From a virus: 64,000 bases of DNA. Below the pieces are notes generated by a model, which worked only from the letters and a program-made list of their open reading frames with translations, was not told the origin of the DNA and searched no databases. This document shows, one piece after another, positions 42,321 through 49,948 of the stretch. Position 1 is the stretch's first letter, and every line of letters starts with the position of its first letter. The DNA lies in the IMG/VR virus record IMGVR_UViG_3300046464_000188, positions 1 to 64,000 of that record; one strand, written 5' to 3'. A program made the position numbers and the translations under genes.

Positions 42321-43518
42321 TATAATCTGCAATTTTTGCGGAAAAGGTAGAAACCAAGTAAAAAAATTATTAGCAGGTGAAAATGCTATGCACATTTGTT
42401 CTGATTGTGTAGAGTTATGTCACGGCATATTACAGAACAATGAAATTAAAATAGAAAATACAATAGAAAAGAAATTTAATCTTCCTACACCTAGAGAAAT
42501 ACACAAGCATTTAGATGATTATGTTATAAGTCAAGATAAAGCAAAGAAAACTTTAAGTGTAGCAGTTTATAATCATTATAGAAGAATTACATCAGATACA
42601 AAAACAAAATTACAAAAAGGAAATGTGTTTATTGCAGGTCCTACAGGAACTGGTAAAACATTAATGGCACAAACACTAGCCAATCATTTAGATGTTCCAT
42701 TTGTTGTAACAGATGCTACAGTTATTACCGAAAGCGGTTATGCAGGAGAAGATGCAGAAGTATTAATACATAAATTATTTCAAGCGGCAGATTACAACGT
42801 AGAAAGAGCAGAACGTGGTATAATTTATGTTGACGAAATAGATAAAAAAGCAAAACGTAATGACTTTGTAAGTTTAAGTAGAGATGTAAGTGGTGAAGGA
42901 GTTCAGCAAAGTTTATTAAAGCTAATAGAAGGTAGTAAAGTAACAGTACCTAATAAGCCTCAAAGTAATCCAGAAAAAGTAATTGTTGATACAACCAATA
43001 TATTGTTTATTGTTGGTGGTGCATTTGTTGGTTTAGAAGAAGTAGTTGCTAATAGACTTGGTAAATCAAAAATAGGCTTTAATGGTGAAGAAGGTCATAA
43101 GATAGAAAATTGGACAGAGTACTTACAAACCAAAGACTTGGTAAAGTATGGATTAATACCAGAATTTATTGGTAGGTTTGCAAGTACCAACGTATTATCC
43201 CATCTAAGCAAAGAAGACTTGGTAAAGATATTAACAGAACCAAAAGATGCTATTGTAGAGCAAATTAAAGAATTATTTTTACTTGACAAAATACAAATAG
43301 AGTTTAAAATGGAAGCATTGGAAGAGGTAGCAGACATAGCAATAAAAGAAGAAATAGGGGCCAGAGGGTTGCGTAAGATACTTGATGGTGCATTACTTGA
43401 ATTACAATATAGGTTACCAGAAATGTCCAGTGAAGGTATAAACAAAATTATTATTACAAAAGATGTTATTTCTAAAAACGCAGAACCCCATTACATTAAG
43501 AGCACCAATGCAAAATAG
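42307..43518 (+). CDS. clpX: ClpX unfoldase
   Basis: 403 aa from ATG 42307. N-terminal zinc-binding domain with Cys 8/11/31/34 (CX2C-X19-CX2C as in ClpX). AAA+ core: Walker A GPTGTGKT (about 115-122), Walker B YVDEIDK, sensor and IGARGLR C-domain. The IGF loop for docking to ClpP is kept (SKIGFNG). Pore loop 1 reads GYAG instead of GYVG, and the RKH loop region reads VPNKPQSNP, so substrate and ssrA-tag gating may differ from the host enzyme. It ends 11 nt inside infC. Confidence 0.95.
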   Translation: MRPNDIICNFCGKGRNQVKKLLAGENAMHICSDCVELCHGILQNNEIKIENTIEKKFNLPTPREIHKHLDDYVISQDKAKKTLSVAVYNHYRRITSDTKTKLQKGNVFIAGPTGTGKTLMAQTLANHLDVPFVVTDATVITESGYAGEDAEVLIHKLFQAADYNVERAERGIIYVDEIDKKAKRNDFVSLSRDVSGEGVQQSLLKLIEGSKVTVPNKPQSNPEKVIVDTTNILFIVGGAFVGLEEVVANRLGKSKIGFNGEEGHKIENWTEYLQTKDLVKYGLIPEFIGRFASTNVLSHLSKEDLVKILTEPKDAIVEQIKELFLLDKIQIEFKMEALEEVADIAIKEEIGARGLRKILDGALLELQYRLPEMSSEGINKIIITKDVISKNAEPHYIKSTNAK

Positions 43519-44029
43519 GAATTTTAGAAGAAGAGATACAAAACCTTTGTATACTGCAAATGAACGTATTAAATTTGCAGAAATACGAGTTTCCTTTCCA
43601 GATGGCGATAGTCAGGTCATGTCTACAAAGGAAGCCTTAGCAAAAGCAAAAGAAATGGAGTTAGATTTAGTACTAATAGCTGAAAAAGCTCAGCCACCAG
43701 TATGCAGAATTATCGCACTCAATAAACATTTGTATGAGCTAAAGCAAAAACAAAAGCTGGCTAAAAAGAAACAACGCGAAAGCATTGTAGAAATTAAGGA
43801 AATACGAATGGGTGTAAACATTGATATCCATGATTTGGAAACAAAAGCTAATATGGCTCGTAAATTCTTAGATAAAAATAACAAACTAACAGTTATGGTG
43901 ACAATGAAAGGCAGAGAACGTGGCAGACCTGAGTCCGCTAAAGAAGTGCTAAATAAGTTTGCAGAAAAACTTAATATCAAATTTGAACATATTAGTGTTC
44001 AAAGTCACAGAGTAACTGGAAAAACATAG
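43508..44029 (+). CDS. infC: Translation initiation factor IF-3
   Basis: 173 aa from ATG 43508, which overlaps the clpX end; this is the length of a complete bacterial IF-3. N-domain: NERIKFAEIRVSFPDG and AEKAQPPVCRI. Linker is Lys-rich (KQKQKLAKKKQRES). C-domain: EIKEIRMGVNIDIHDLE, KFLDKNNKLTVMV and KGRERGRP, the ribosome-binding face. IF-3 binds the 30S subunit, prevents 50S joining and proofreads start codons. A viral copy could retune initiation toward phage mRNAs, notably leaderless or unusual-start ones in this genome. Confidence 0.94.
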   Translation: MQNRNFRRRDTKPLYTANERIKFAEIRVSFPDGDSQVMSTKEALAKAKEMELDLVLIAEKAQPPVCRIIALNKHLYELKQKQKLAKKKQRESIVEIKEIRMGVNIDIHDLETKANMARKFLDKNNKLTVMVTMKGRERGRPESAKEVLNKFAEKLNIKFEHISVQSHRVTGKT

Positions 44030-44036
44030 AAAACAT

Positions 44037-44318
44037 ATGGCATATAATAAAAACTATACAAAAAATTGGCAGTCAAATGATAGACGGCCTACTAGACGTG
44101 ACGATCAACCCAAAGTAAAAGGTTTAACTGTTGAAGTTAGAAACGGAAACCTTGAACAAGCTATGAGAAGACTTAAAAAGATGATAGCAAAAGAAGGTAT
44201 AATGCAAGAAGTTCGTGACCGTAGACACTTTGTAAGTAACACGGAAAAAAGAATCAAAGCAGAAGCGGCTGGTAAAGCTAGACATCGTAGACGAATTGCT
44301 ATGGACAAACCAAAATAG
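44037..44318 (+). CDS. rpsU: Ribosomal protein bS21
   Basis: 93 aa. The core KGLTVEVRNGNLEQAMRRLKK and EVRDRRHFVS…RRIAMDK matches bS21; the N-terminus has about 25 extra polar residues (NKNYTKNWQSNDRRP…). bS21 sits beside the anti-Shine-Dalgarno end of 16S rRNA and can exchange onto host ribosomes. It is among the ribosomal proteins known to be encoded by phages, pelagiphages included. Adjacent to infC (7 nt), so both initiation-related genes are probably co-expressed. Confidence 0.92.
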   Translation: MAYNKNYTKNWQSNDRRPTRRDDQPKVKGLTVEVRNGNLEQAMRRLKKMIAKEGIMQEVRDRRHFVSNTEKRIKAEAAGKARHRRRIAMDKPK

Positions 44319-44321
44319 ATC

Positions 44322-44329
44322 TATAAATA
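44322..44329 (+). promoter_or_regulatory. T4 late promoter box for clpS
   Basis: Perfect TATAAATA 21 nt before the clpS ATG. Confidence 0.7.
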
Positions 44330-44350
44330 TCTTTATAGGAAGGCATAATT

Positions 44351-44653
44351 ATGACAAGAACTCAGACAAGTGATGTAGCAGAGATTACAAAGTTAAAATC
44401 TCCACCTAAGTATTGTGTAATACTACTCAATGACGATTCTACACCTATGGAATTTGTTATTAATATATGCCAAACTATTTTTAATAAAACAAAAACAAAA
44501 GCAGAAGCTATTACGTTAGAAGTACATAAAAAAGGTAAAGGTGTAGCAGGCACCTATAGCTACGAAGTAGCAGAACAAAAATGCGTAGAAACTGTAACAG
44601 AAGCCAGAAGAAATGGTTTTCCTTTAGATGTTACATTAGAAAAAACAGAGTAA
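44351..44653 (+). CDS. clpS: ClpS adaptor
   Basis: 100 aa. Typical ClpS segments: CVILLNDDSTPMEFVINIC (N-degron pocket Asp/Asn residues, about residues 22-40) and EVHKKGKGVAGTYSYEVAEQK (His of the binding pocket and the core helix). ClpS delivers N-end-rule substrates and redirects ClpA in bacteria; in Alphaproteobacteria it works with ClpAP. No ClpA is encoded here, so it would act on the host ClpA or on phage ClpX/P in a new way. Own late promoter and AGGAAGG site. Confidence 0.93.
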   Translation: MTRTQTSDVAEITKLKSPPKYCVILLNDDSTPMEFVINICQTIFNKTKTKAEAITLEVHKKGKGVAGTYSYEVAEQKCVETVTEARRNGFPLDVTLEKTE

Positions 44654-44664
44654 GTTAAACAAAT

Positions 44665-45234
44665 ATGAAAATAGCAATCACGCAACGTGTGATTGACTTT
44701 CGAAACGGTCCATATGACAGCATAGATCACGGATTTTATGATATGTTCAATGGACATACTTTACGGCCTATTCCAAATCACTTAGATCATTATCAAACAG
44801 ATTTAATAGTCAGTAGCGATATTATAGTGTTCACAGGTGGCAATAGCATGATACCCGGAAATTGGCAGTACAATGAAAATAGATTAAGAGTCGAAAAGCA
44901 CACGTTAGATTTAGCAAGACTGTACAACAAACCTATTTTAGGAATAAGTAGAGGTTGCCAATTCTTAACTACTAGCCTAGGAGGCAGTATTAAAGAAAAT
45001 GGTAGACATACTCACGATCATATCGTATATTATAATGATAGTGAAGTTAAAGTTTGTAGTAGGCACGAAGAAGTATTAGATAAGATACCTGCAGGTGCCA
45101 CTTGTTTAGCTACAGATGAAGATGGTAATTGCGAAAGTTGGAAGTTAGATAACATTATAACAGTATTATGGCACCCAGAAAGAATGAATACACATTGGTT
45201 ACCATATGAAGCATACGGAATATTAGGAATATAA
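44665..45234 (+). CDS. Class I glutamine amidotransferase-like protein
   Basis: 189 aa peptidase-C26/GATase1 fold: VFTGGNSMIPG, the nucleophile elbow ILGISRGCQFL (about 92-102) and catalytic His/Glu in LWHPERMN near 170. The elbow position usually holding Cys is Ser and a Cys follows three residues later, so the mechanism may be altered. Neighbouring cytidylyltransferase suggests a shared pathway for a nucleotide-activated intermediate. Confidence 0.8.
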   Translation: MKIAITQRVIDFRNGPYDSIDHGFYDMFNGHTLRPIPNHLDHYQTDLIVSSDIIVFTGGNSMIPGNWQYNENRLRVEKHTLDLARLYNKPILGISRGCQFLTTSLGGSIKENGRHTHDHIVYYNDSEVKVCSRHEEVLDKIPAGATCLATDEDGNCESWKLDNIITVLWHPERMNTHWLPYEAYGILGI

Positions 45235-45510
45235 ATGACAAAAATATTAAATTTTTTTAAAGAAAGCTATGCTAAAGATAGGCTAGCCTTTTATGCAGAA
45301 ATAGTAGAGACAACAGTTCTCATTATGGCAAGTGCAATATTAAGTTTTACAATACTTGACCCTGCTACAGAAATTTTTATTCCATTATATTTGGTAGGTA
45401 GTATACTTGCAGTATTCAGTACATACAGACGTGGTAGTAGTGCAGTTGTACTATGTACGTGGTTTACTCTAATGAACGGCTGGGCTTTTATACAGTTGTT
45501 TATATTATAA
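45235..45510 (+). CDS. Small membrane protein
   Basis: 91 aa starting directly after the GATase stop. Three hydrophobic helices (about 23-40, 45-62, 70-90). Unknown; lies between two enzymes of a possible glycan pathway. Confidence 0.65.
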   Translation: MTKILNFFKESYAKDRLAFYAEIVETTVLIMASAILSFTILDPATEIFIPLYLVGSILAVFSTYRRGSSAVVLCTWFTLMNGWAFIQLFIL

Positions 45511-45521
45511 GGATTATTTAA

Positions 45522-45950
45522 ATGAAAATAGGATTTACTTGTTCAACATTTGATTTACTACACGCCGGGCATATTGCTATGTTGCGAGAAGCTAAGGCAC
45601 AATGTGATTATTTAATAGTAGGACTACAAACAGATCCTACAATAAGTAGACCAACAAAGAATTCACCTATACAAACAGTAGTAGAAAGATATACACAATT
45701 AAAAGCAGTAGGGTATGTAGATGAAATAATTCCATATACTACTGAACAAGATTTAGAAGATATACTTTCTATGTATAATATTAATGTACGAGTATTAGGT
45801 GAAGAATATAAAGAAAAAGATTTTACAGGAAAAGATATCTGTAAACAGAGAGATATTTCTCTATACTTTAATAAACGAGACCATAGATTCAGTTCAACAG
45901 AATTGAGGCAACGGGTTAACACAAAGGAAATGAAAAATGAGAGTGCGTGA
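45522..45950 (+). CDS. Cytidylyltransferase (TagD/RfaE-C type)
   Basis: 142 aa nucleotidyltransferase fold with LLHAGHIAML (HxGH, residues 13-16), KNSPIQTVVERYTQL and RFSSTELRQR (ISSTxxR motif). Glycerol-3-phosphate or related cytidylyltransferases have this form. It activates a small phosphorylated compound with CTP, likely for envelope or virion glycan use together with the GATase-like protein. The exact substrate cannot be read from sequence. Confidence 0.85.
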   Translation: MKIGFTCSTFDLLHAGHIAMLREAKAQCDYLIVGLQTDPTISRPTKNSPIQTVVERYTQLKAVGYVDEIIPYTTEQDLEDILSMYNINVRVLGEEYKEKDFTGKDICKQRDISLYFNKRDHRFSSTELRQRVNTKEMKNESA

Positions 45951-47058
45951 AGAAGTTAAACTAAATTTTGAAGATGTATTAATGGAACCAAAACGTTCTA
46001 CACTATCAAGTAGACGTGATGTACAAATGACTAGAAAGTTTACATTCCGAAACTCTGGTAAAGTGATTGACTTCTGCCCTATATTTGCTAGTAATATGGA
46101 TGGTGTAGGTACGTTTGAAGTTGCTAAAGTATTACAAGAACACAAAATGATGACTGTAATTACAAAAAGTACAACACTAGATGAATGGAAAGCGGCCGCA
46201 GGTACAGGTTTACGTTTACAGAGTGTAAGTGTATGTACAGGAACAAATCGTATGTACGATCCAGACGCAGAAGATTATTCCAATATGCAGGCAGTATTAA
46301 AATCATTTCCTGATGTAAAAATGATTACTGTTGATGTTGCCAATGCTTATCACGAGAATTTTGTAGACTTTATTAAAATGGTAAGAGAAGAATATCCAGA
46401 TAAAGTTATTGTAGCAGGCAACGTAGTAACTCCAGAAATGGTAGAAGAACTAATTATAAATGGTGCTGACGTAGTTAAAATTGGTATTGGGCCTGGATCA
46501 GTATGTACTACAAGAACAATGACAGGTATTGGAGTACCACAGTTTTCAGCTATATTAGAATGTGCAGATGCGGCAAATGGCGTTGATGGACATATTATGG
46601 CAGATGGTGGTTGTGTACATCCAGGAGATATTGCTAAAGCACTTGGCGGTGGAGCTCATATGGTAATGATTGGTGGAATGTTAGCTGGTCATAAAGAAGG
46701 TGGTGGTAATATTATTACTAAACATACTGCTACTGGTGGAGCTCATAAGCTAGATAATGGAACATATGTTCCACACTTTGAAGAACAACAGTTTGTTGAG
46801 TTTTATGGTATGAGCTCAGATCGTGCTAGAGAGAAACATGGCAAACGAAAAGATGGCTATAGAGGGAATGAAGGTAGACATATTGTTATGCCTTATAGAG
46901 GACCTATTAACGATACAGTAGAAAACATACTAGGTGGAGTTAGATCTGCGGCTACTTACATTGGAGCAAGGCGTTTAAAAGATATGCCAAAATGTGCAAC
47001 ATTTGTAAGAACGCATAATGTCATCAACAGAACTTACGAACAATTCACTGTAAAATAA
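45937..47058 (+). CDS. guaC: GMP reductase
   Basis: 373 aa of the IMPDH/GMPR family without CBS domains. Active loop GIGPGSVCTTRTMTGIG contains the catalytic Cys. ADGGCVHPGDIAKALGGGA binds phosphate, and FYGMSS near 290 is typical of GuaC. It converts GMP to IMP with NADPH and ammonia release, shifting purines toward adenine nucleotides, fitting an AT-rich phage genome. Overlaps the cytidylyltransferase end by 14 nt. Confidence 0.92.
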   Translation: MRVREEVKLNFEDVLMEPKRSTLSSRRDVQMTRKFTFRNSGKVIDFCPIFASNMDGVGTFEVAKVLQEHKMMTVITKSTTLDEWKAAAGTGLRLQSVSVCTGTNRMYDPDAEDYSNMQAVLKSFPDVKMITVDVANAYHENFVDFIKMVREEYPDKVIVAGNVVTPEMVEELIINGADVVKIGIGPGSVCTTRTMTGIGVPQFSAILECADAANGVDGHIMADGGCVHPGDIAKALGGGAHMVMIGGMLAGHKEGGGNIITKHTATGGAHKLDNGTYVPHFEEQQFVEFYGMSSDRAREKHGKRKDGYRGNEGRHIVMPYRGPINDTVENILGGVRSAATYIGARRLKDMPKCATFVRTHNVINRTYEQFTVK

Positions 47059-47129
47059 TTGTTGCTCAAATAGCATAACAGCCTTGCACACAGGCATTGC
47101 TAAATAGACTGCATTTTTTGCATGGCGAT

Positions 47130-47137
47130 GATAAATA
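47130..47137 (+). promoter_or_regulatory. T4-like late promoter box
   Basis: GATAAATA, 162 nt before ATG 47299, giving a long structured leader. Confidence 0.55.
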
Positions 47138-47144
47138 AAAGTGA

Positions 47145-47285
47145 ATACAAAAAAGCGACCTCAGCTTTTAAAAAATGAGAAGGCACTAGGGAAAGACCAG
47201 GGCGTGCCGACGCCTCAAAACCGACTGACACCGGAAAAGACTGGAACAAATGGATGCTTTCCCGAGAACGTATCCCAAACATATA
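47145..47285 (+). ncRNA. Candidate pseudoknotted leader RNA
   Basis: No ORF in 47059-47298. After the late box, GGCAC (47182-47186) can pair with GTGCC (47204-47208), while GGGAAAG (47189-47195) in that loop can pair with CTTTCCC (47257-47263), forming a pseudoknot. The segment is richer in G+C than its surroundings. It may regulate the small ORFs that follow or be a free RNA. No known class assigned. Confidence 0.4.
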
Positions 47286-47298
47286 ATGGAGTAATAAG

Positions 47299-47532
47299 AT
47301 GACTCGAACTTTGAGTGCTCTTGTAACGGCTATTTCTGATGTTTTTGTTACCAAACACAAGTCATCAGATGCAGACTTACTACTATGGGCAAAAACAGAA
47401 TATGGTAATGACTGGCGTTATGCCTTTCAATGGATGAAAGATAACCCAGGTGCGGTACCATTTAAAACACCAGCCGTAATAAAAACAGCGATTAAAAAGG
47501 ATATAACAAATGATGAATACTTTGGCGTCTAA
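47299..47532 (+). CDS. Small hypothetical protein
   Basis: 77 aa behind ATGGAG, with SSDADLLLWAKTEYGNDWRYAF in the centre. First of a run of tiny genes after the structured leader. Unknown function. Confidence 0.68.
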   Translation: MTRTLSALVTAISDVFVTKHKSSDADLLLWAKTEYGNDWRYAFQWMKDNPGAVPFKTPAVIKTAIKKDITNDEYFGV

Positions 47533-47698
47533 TTATTGTGCTATGTGCGATGCAGTAGCAGAATGGACAAAAAACTTTTTTGCAAGGTTAATTGAAACCT
47601 TCGAAACAATTGGCAGAGCAAGAGCGGCGGCTGAATTATCAAGACAAGGTTACTATAAAGAAGCAAAGGCGTTACTATCAGATGATACAAGCAATTAA
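47510..47698 (+). CDS. Small DUF1127-like protein
   Basis: 62 aa starting within the preceding gene (ATG 47510 or 47513). The C-terminal part FETIGRARAAAELSRQGYYKEAKAL resembles the RAxxELxxLxxxxEA helix of small alphaproteobacterial DUF1127-type proteins. In bacteria these are linked to RNA metabolism and phosphate or stress responses. Likeness is by eye only. Confidence 0.55.
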   Translation: MMNTLASNYCAMCDAVAEWTKNFFARLIETFETIGRARAAAELSRQGYYKEAKALLSDDTSN

Positions 47699-47816
47699 GA
47701 AATTTTTTAGAAATATCACTATGTCTGAAAGTGAACGTTATCTAGCAAATTCAGTAGATTTAGTTGACCTCGAAAGAAGACAACGAAAGCTACAAACTAG
47801 AGGATTTAGAGTATAA
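47682..47816 (+). CDS. 44-aa DUF3563-like protein
   Basis: From ATG 47682, inside the end of the previous gene: a basic N-terminus then SESERYLANSVDLVDLERRQRKL, very close to the conserved core of small DUF3563 proteins of Proteobacteria. A longer in-frame start at 47592 would run through the preceding gene and lacks a ribosome site. Role unknown. Confidence 0.62.
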   Translation: MIQAIKKFFRNITMSESERYLANSVDLVDLERRQRKLQTRGFRV

Positions 47817-47860
47817 TGTGGCCATACACAGAAGAAGAAAACGACTTTTTAAGTAAATAA
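47816..47860 (+). CDS. 14-aa peptide ORF
   Basis: TAATG overlap start at 47816, encoding MWPYTEEENDFLSK. Short proteins containing a YTxEExDFL segment are found beside DUF3563-like genes, so this might be real; the length makes it uncertain. Confidence 0.3.
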   Translation: MWPYTEEENDFLSK

Positions 47861-47892
47861 TACCCTTGCTCATAAACTATAGTGTTAACTAG

Positions 47893-47900
47893 CATAAATA
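47893..47900 (+). promoter_or_regulatory. T4-like late promoter box
   Basis: CATAAATA, 5 nt before ATG 47906. Start point would fall on the ATG, predicting a leaderless late transcript. Confidence 0.55.
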
Positions 47901-47905
47901 GTTAT

Positions 47906-48877
47906 ATGAGCAAGGTACACCTATTATCACAAGTCATCACTAATCTGCAACAACAAACTAGTCAACAAGACAAGTATGACTTATTGTGTCAATACGAAAA
48001 AGAAGCTATCTTAAAAAGAGTGATAAGCATAGCATACAATCCTTGGATTAATCTTGAAATGCAAAACTTTGAACCTAAAAGAATGGGTAAAAAGTTTGGT
48101 ATGAGTATACCTAAATTCTTACATATCATTGATGATATTGTTGACGATAAATTTACACAAAAAGAAAAAGAATTTTCTTGTCAAATGGCAATGATGCATA
48201 TAAACATTACAGAAGCACCACTTTTTATAAAGCTAATTAGACAAGATTTAGATTTAGGATTAACAAGCGAAACTATTAACAAAGTTTGGCCTGGACTTAT
48301 AATGAGTTATCCTATAAGTTACCCAGGTGCAGGAGATTATAAAACGTTTAATCAGTTTCCAGCGGCAGTACAGCCCATTAGTAGAGGACTAAGAGTAAAC
48401 ATAATAATTCACAAAAACAAAGTTTCATATAAGGACAAATCAGGCCAGGACATAGAAGGTTGGAATATATATGACAAACAGTTTATTAATCTTGCACAAG
48501 GTAACAATACAGTATTTGACGGTCACGCAGTAGTAACAAAAGACGTAGAAATAATTGAAACAGATAATCAAAAAGTATTAGAAGCAGATCCTAAAGATAT
48601 TAGATTTATGTTGTGGGATGTAATTAGATATGATGGATTTATAAAAGGTGAAGATACTAGAGTTGGTTATAACTGGCGTCATAATGGAATAGAACATATG
48701 CAGATATTAGCAATAGATAAAAATAAAAATCCTTGTTATGATTTGTTACGTGCTGATTTAGTTGGCAGTCAAGAACAGTTAGAAATGTCAGTTAAGAAAA
48801 TAAAATCTTGTGTTGTTAAAGCATTAGACGGTACTTGGAAACAAGGTATAGATAATTCGCAAATTATTATTAATTAA
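47906..48877 (+). CDS. Degenerate ATP-dependent DNA ligase homolog
   Basis: 323 aa from ATG 47906. APLFIKLIRQDLDLGLTSETIN and the following KVWPGLI match the N-terminal region of T4/T7-type DNA ligases. The site of motif I reads VQPISRGLR where active ligases have a QPKLDGxR pattern: the AMP-binding Lys is Ile and the Asp is Arg. Motif III reads FDGHAVV (Glu to His) and motif IV CVVKALDGTW lacks its Glu. Three key residues are lost, so it is probably a non-catalytic DNA-binding or regulatory ligase relative. An intact ligase is at 34809. Confidence 0.75.
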   Translation: MSKVHLLSQVITNLQQQTSQQDKYDLLCQYEKEAILKRVISIAYNPWINLEMQNFEPKRMGKKFGMSIPKFLHIIDDIVDDKFTQKEKEFSCQMAMMHINITEAPLFIKLIRQDLDLGLTSETINKVWPGLIMSYPISYPGAGDYKTFNQFPAAVQPISRGLRVNIIIHKNKVSYKDKSGQDIEGWNIYDKQFINLAQGNNTVFDGHAVVTKDVEIIETDNQKVLEADPKDIRFMLWDVIRYDGFIKGEDTRVGYNWRHNGIEHMQILAIDKNKNPCYDLLRADLVGSQEQLEMSVKKIKSCVVKALDGTWKQGIDNSQIIIN

Positions 48878-49637
48878 TTCTGCCAACAATTCTTTTAATA
48901 TATTTTGATCCTAGATGATCATACAGTCCATCAAATAATTGAAATTTACTCCAGGCTTTCATTTTGCCTTTTCCTTTATCAAGGAATCTTTGAAACCAAG
49001 TCATATTAGTTTTAATCTTCATATCATATGTCATGTAGTATAATTTACCTACGTGTGAGTAGTATCCAAATGGTGGTACTTGACAAACTATATCATTATT
49101 ATTAACAAAACGATATGCTTCTATGTTTTCAAATTGTTTACCCCATTCTCTATCTCCTACACGTGGACTTCCGTAAGTGTAAAGAACTACATTTTTATAT
49201 CCTAGTTCAACTAATCTACTTATTACAATAGTAGCCATTGCGGCTCCTAAACTATGCCCGGTAATAACAAACTTATCTTTTTTCTTTTTAGTCTTTAACC
49301 ATTTTGTAATAGTAGGCCAAAGTTTATCAACTTCACCTTTAAACCCAGAATGAACATTTCCCTCTGTTTCACTATCTGCTGGCCATGCTTTAATATCTGC
49401 TAAGATGTCCTTAAATGATGTAGGTTCAGTTCCTCTAAATGCTAACACATTATAATATGGTGTAGATATTCCATAACCTTGTGCATTGTCTACTTCAAAG
49501 TATTTTATTTTTTTAAATTTTAGATTTTGTTCTTTTAGATAGTTTTCTAAAACAGCATGGTCCTCGTAGGCATATTCACATATGTTGGCACATATTTCTG
49601 AAAACATCCAATCTATATTATTTTTCTGGGTGCTCAA
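48870..49637 (-). CDS. Class 3 lipase-like alpha/beta hydrolase
   Basis: 255 aa. Nucleophile elbow VITGHSLGAAMAT (Ser about 134), NNNDIVCQVP with the acid residue, VHSGF as a class 3 lipase marker and a His in YSHVG or YDHLG. No signal peptide. Predicted to hydrolyse acyl esters of lipids. Lipases are unusual in T4-like phages; it may weaken host membranes or recycle lipids. It overlaps the preceding minus-strand gene. Confidence 0.87.
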   Translation of the reverse strand: MSTQKNNIDWMFSEICANICEYAYEDHAVLENYLKEQNLKFKKIKYFEVDNAQGYGISTPYYNVLAFRGTEPTSFKDILADIKAWPADSETEGNVHSGFKGEVDKLWPTITKWLKTKKKKDKFVITGHSLGAAMATIVISRLVELGYKNVVLYTYGSPRVGDREWGKQFENIEAYRFVNNNDIVCQVPPFGYYSHVGKLYYMTYDMKIKTNMTWFQRFLDKGKGKMKAWSKFQLFDGLYDHLGSKYIKRIVGRIN

Positions 49638-49935
49638 TGATCTTCTCCAATTTATGTATAGGTATTCTTTTGTTATCTATATAACGCCATACTTTACCTC
49701 TACCGTTGCTTACTTGAAATATAGTTTCTCTATAACCTATACTTATAATAGTGGCTTTTTCTCCATCTAAATATACAATATCACCTGGCTCAAAACCTGG
49801 TTTCATTTTCCATCTGATACTTGCTATTAGATCGCCAACCAGTTCTTTAACCCATAACGCCACAAGAGCTGTAAGCCCTAGTGCTATAATAGGTGCAAGA
49901 ATGTTTGATAATTCAAGAGTTTGTTCGTCTAACAT
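49618..49935 (-). CDS. MscS-like minimal membrane protein
   Basis: 105 aa. One hydrophobic helix (about 12-33), then RWKMKPGFEPGDIVYLDGEKATIISIG…WRYIDNKRI, matching the MscS beta domain consensus (F.xGDxVxVxGxxGxVxxI…PN). Only the pore-proximal helix and beta domain remain, far shorter than MscS (about 286 aa). Could assemble as a channel-like oligomer or interfere with host MscS. A GATAAATA box on this strand ends 5 nt before the ATG. Confidence 0.65.
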   Translation of the reverse strand: MLDEQTLELSNILAPIIALGLTALVALWVKELVGDLIASIRWKMKPGFEPGDIVYLDGEKATIISIGYRETIFQVSNGRGKVWRYIDNKRIPIHKLEKIIEHPEK

Positions 49936-49940
49936 AAACG

Positions 49941-49948
49941 TATTTATC
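49941..49948 (-). promoter_or_regulatory. T4-like late promoter box (minus strand)
   Basis: GATAAATA on the minus strand; the ATG at 49935 begins 6 nt past its end, so the transcript would be leaderless. Confidence 0.6.

Noticed and set aside
47145-47285. Cobalamin riboswitch
   Set aside because: GGGAA and GCC-like pieces occur but no B12-box order or spacing is seen.
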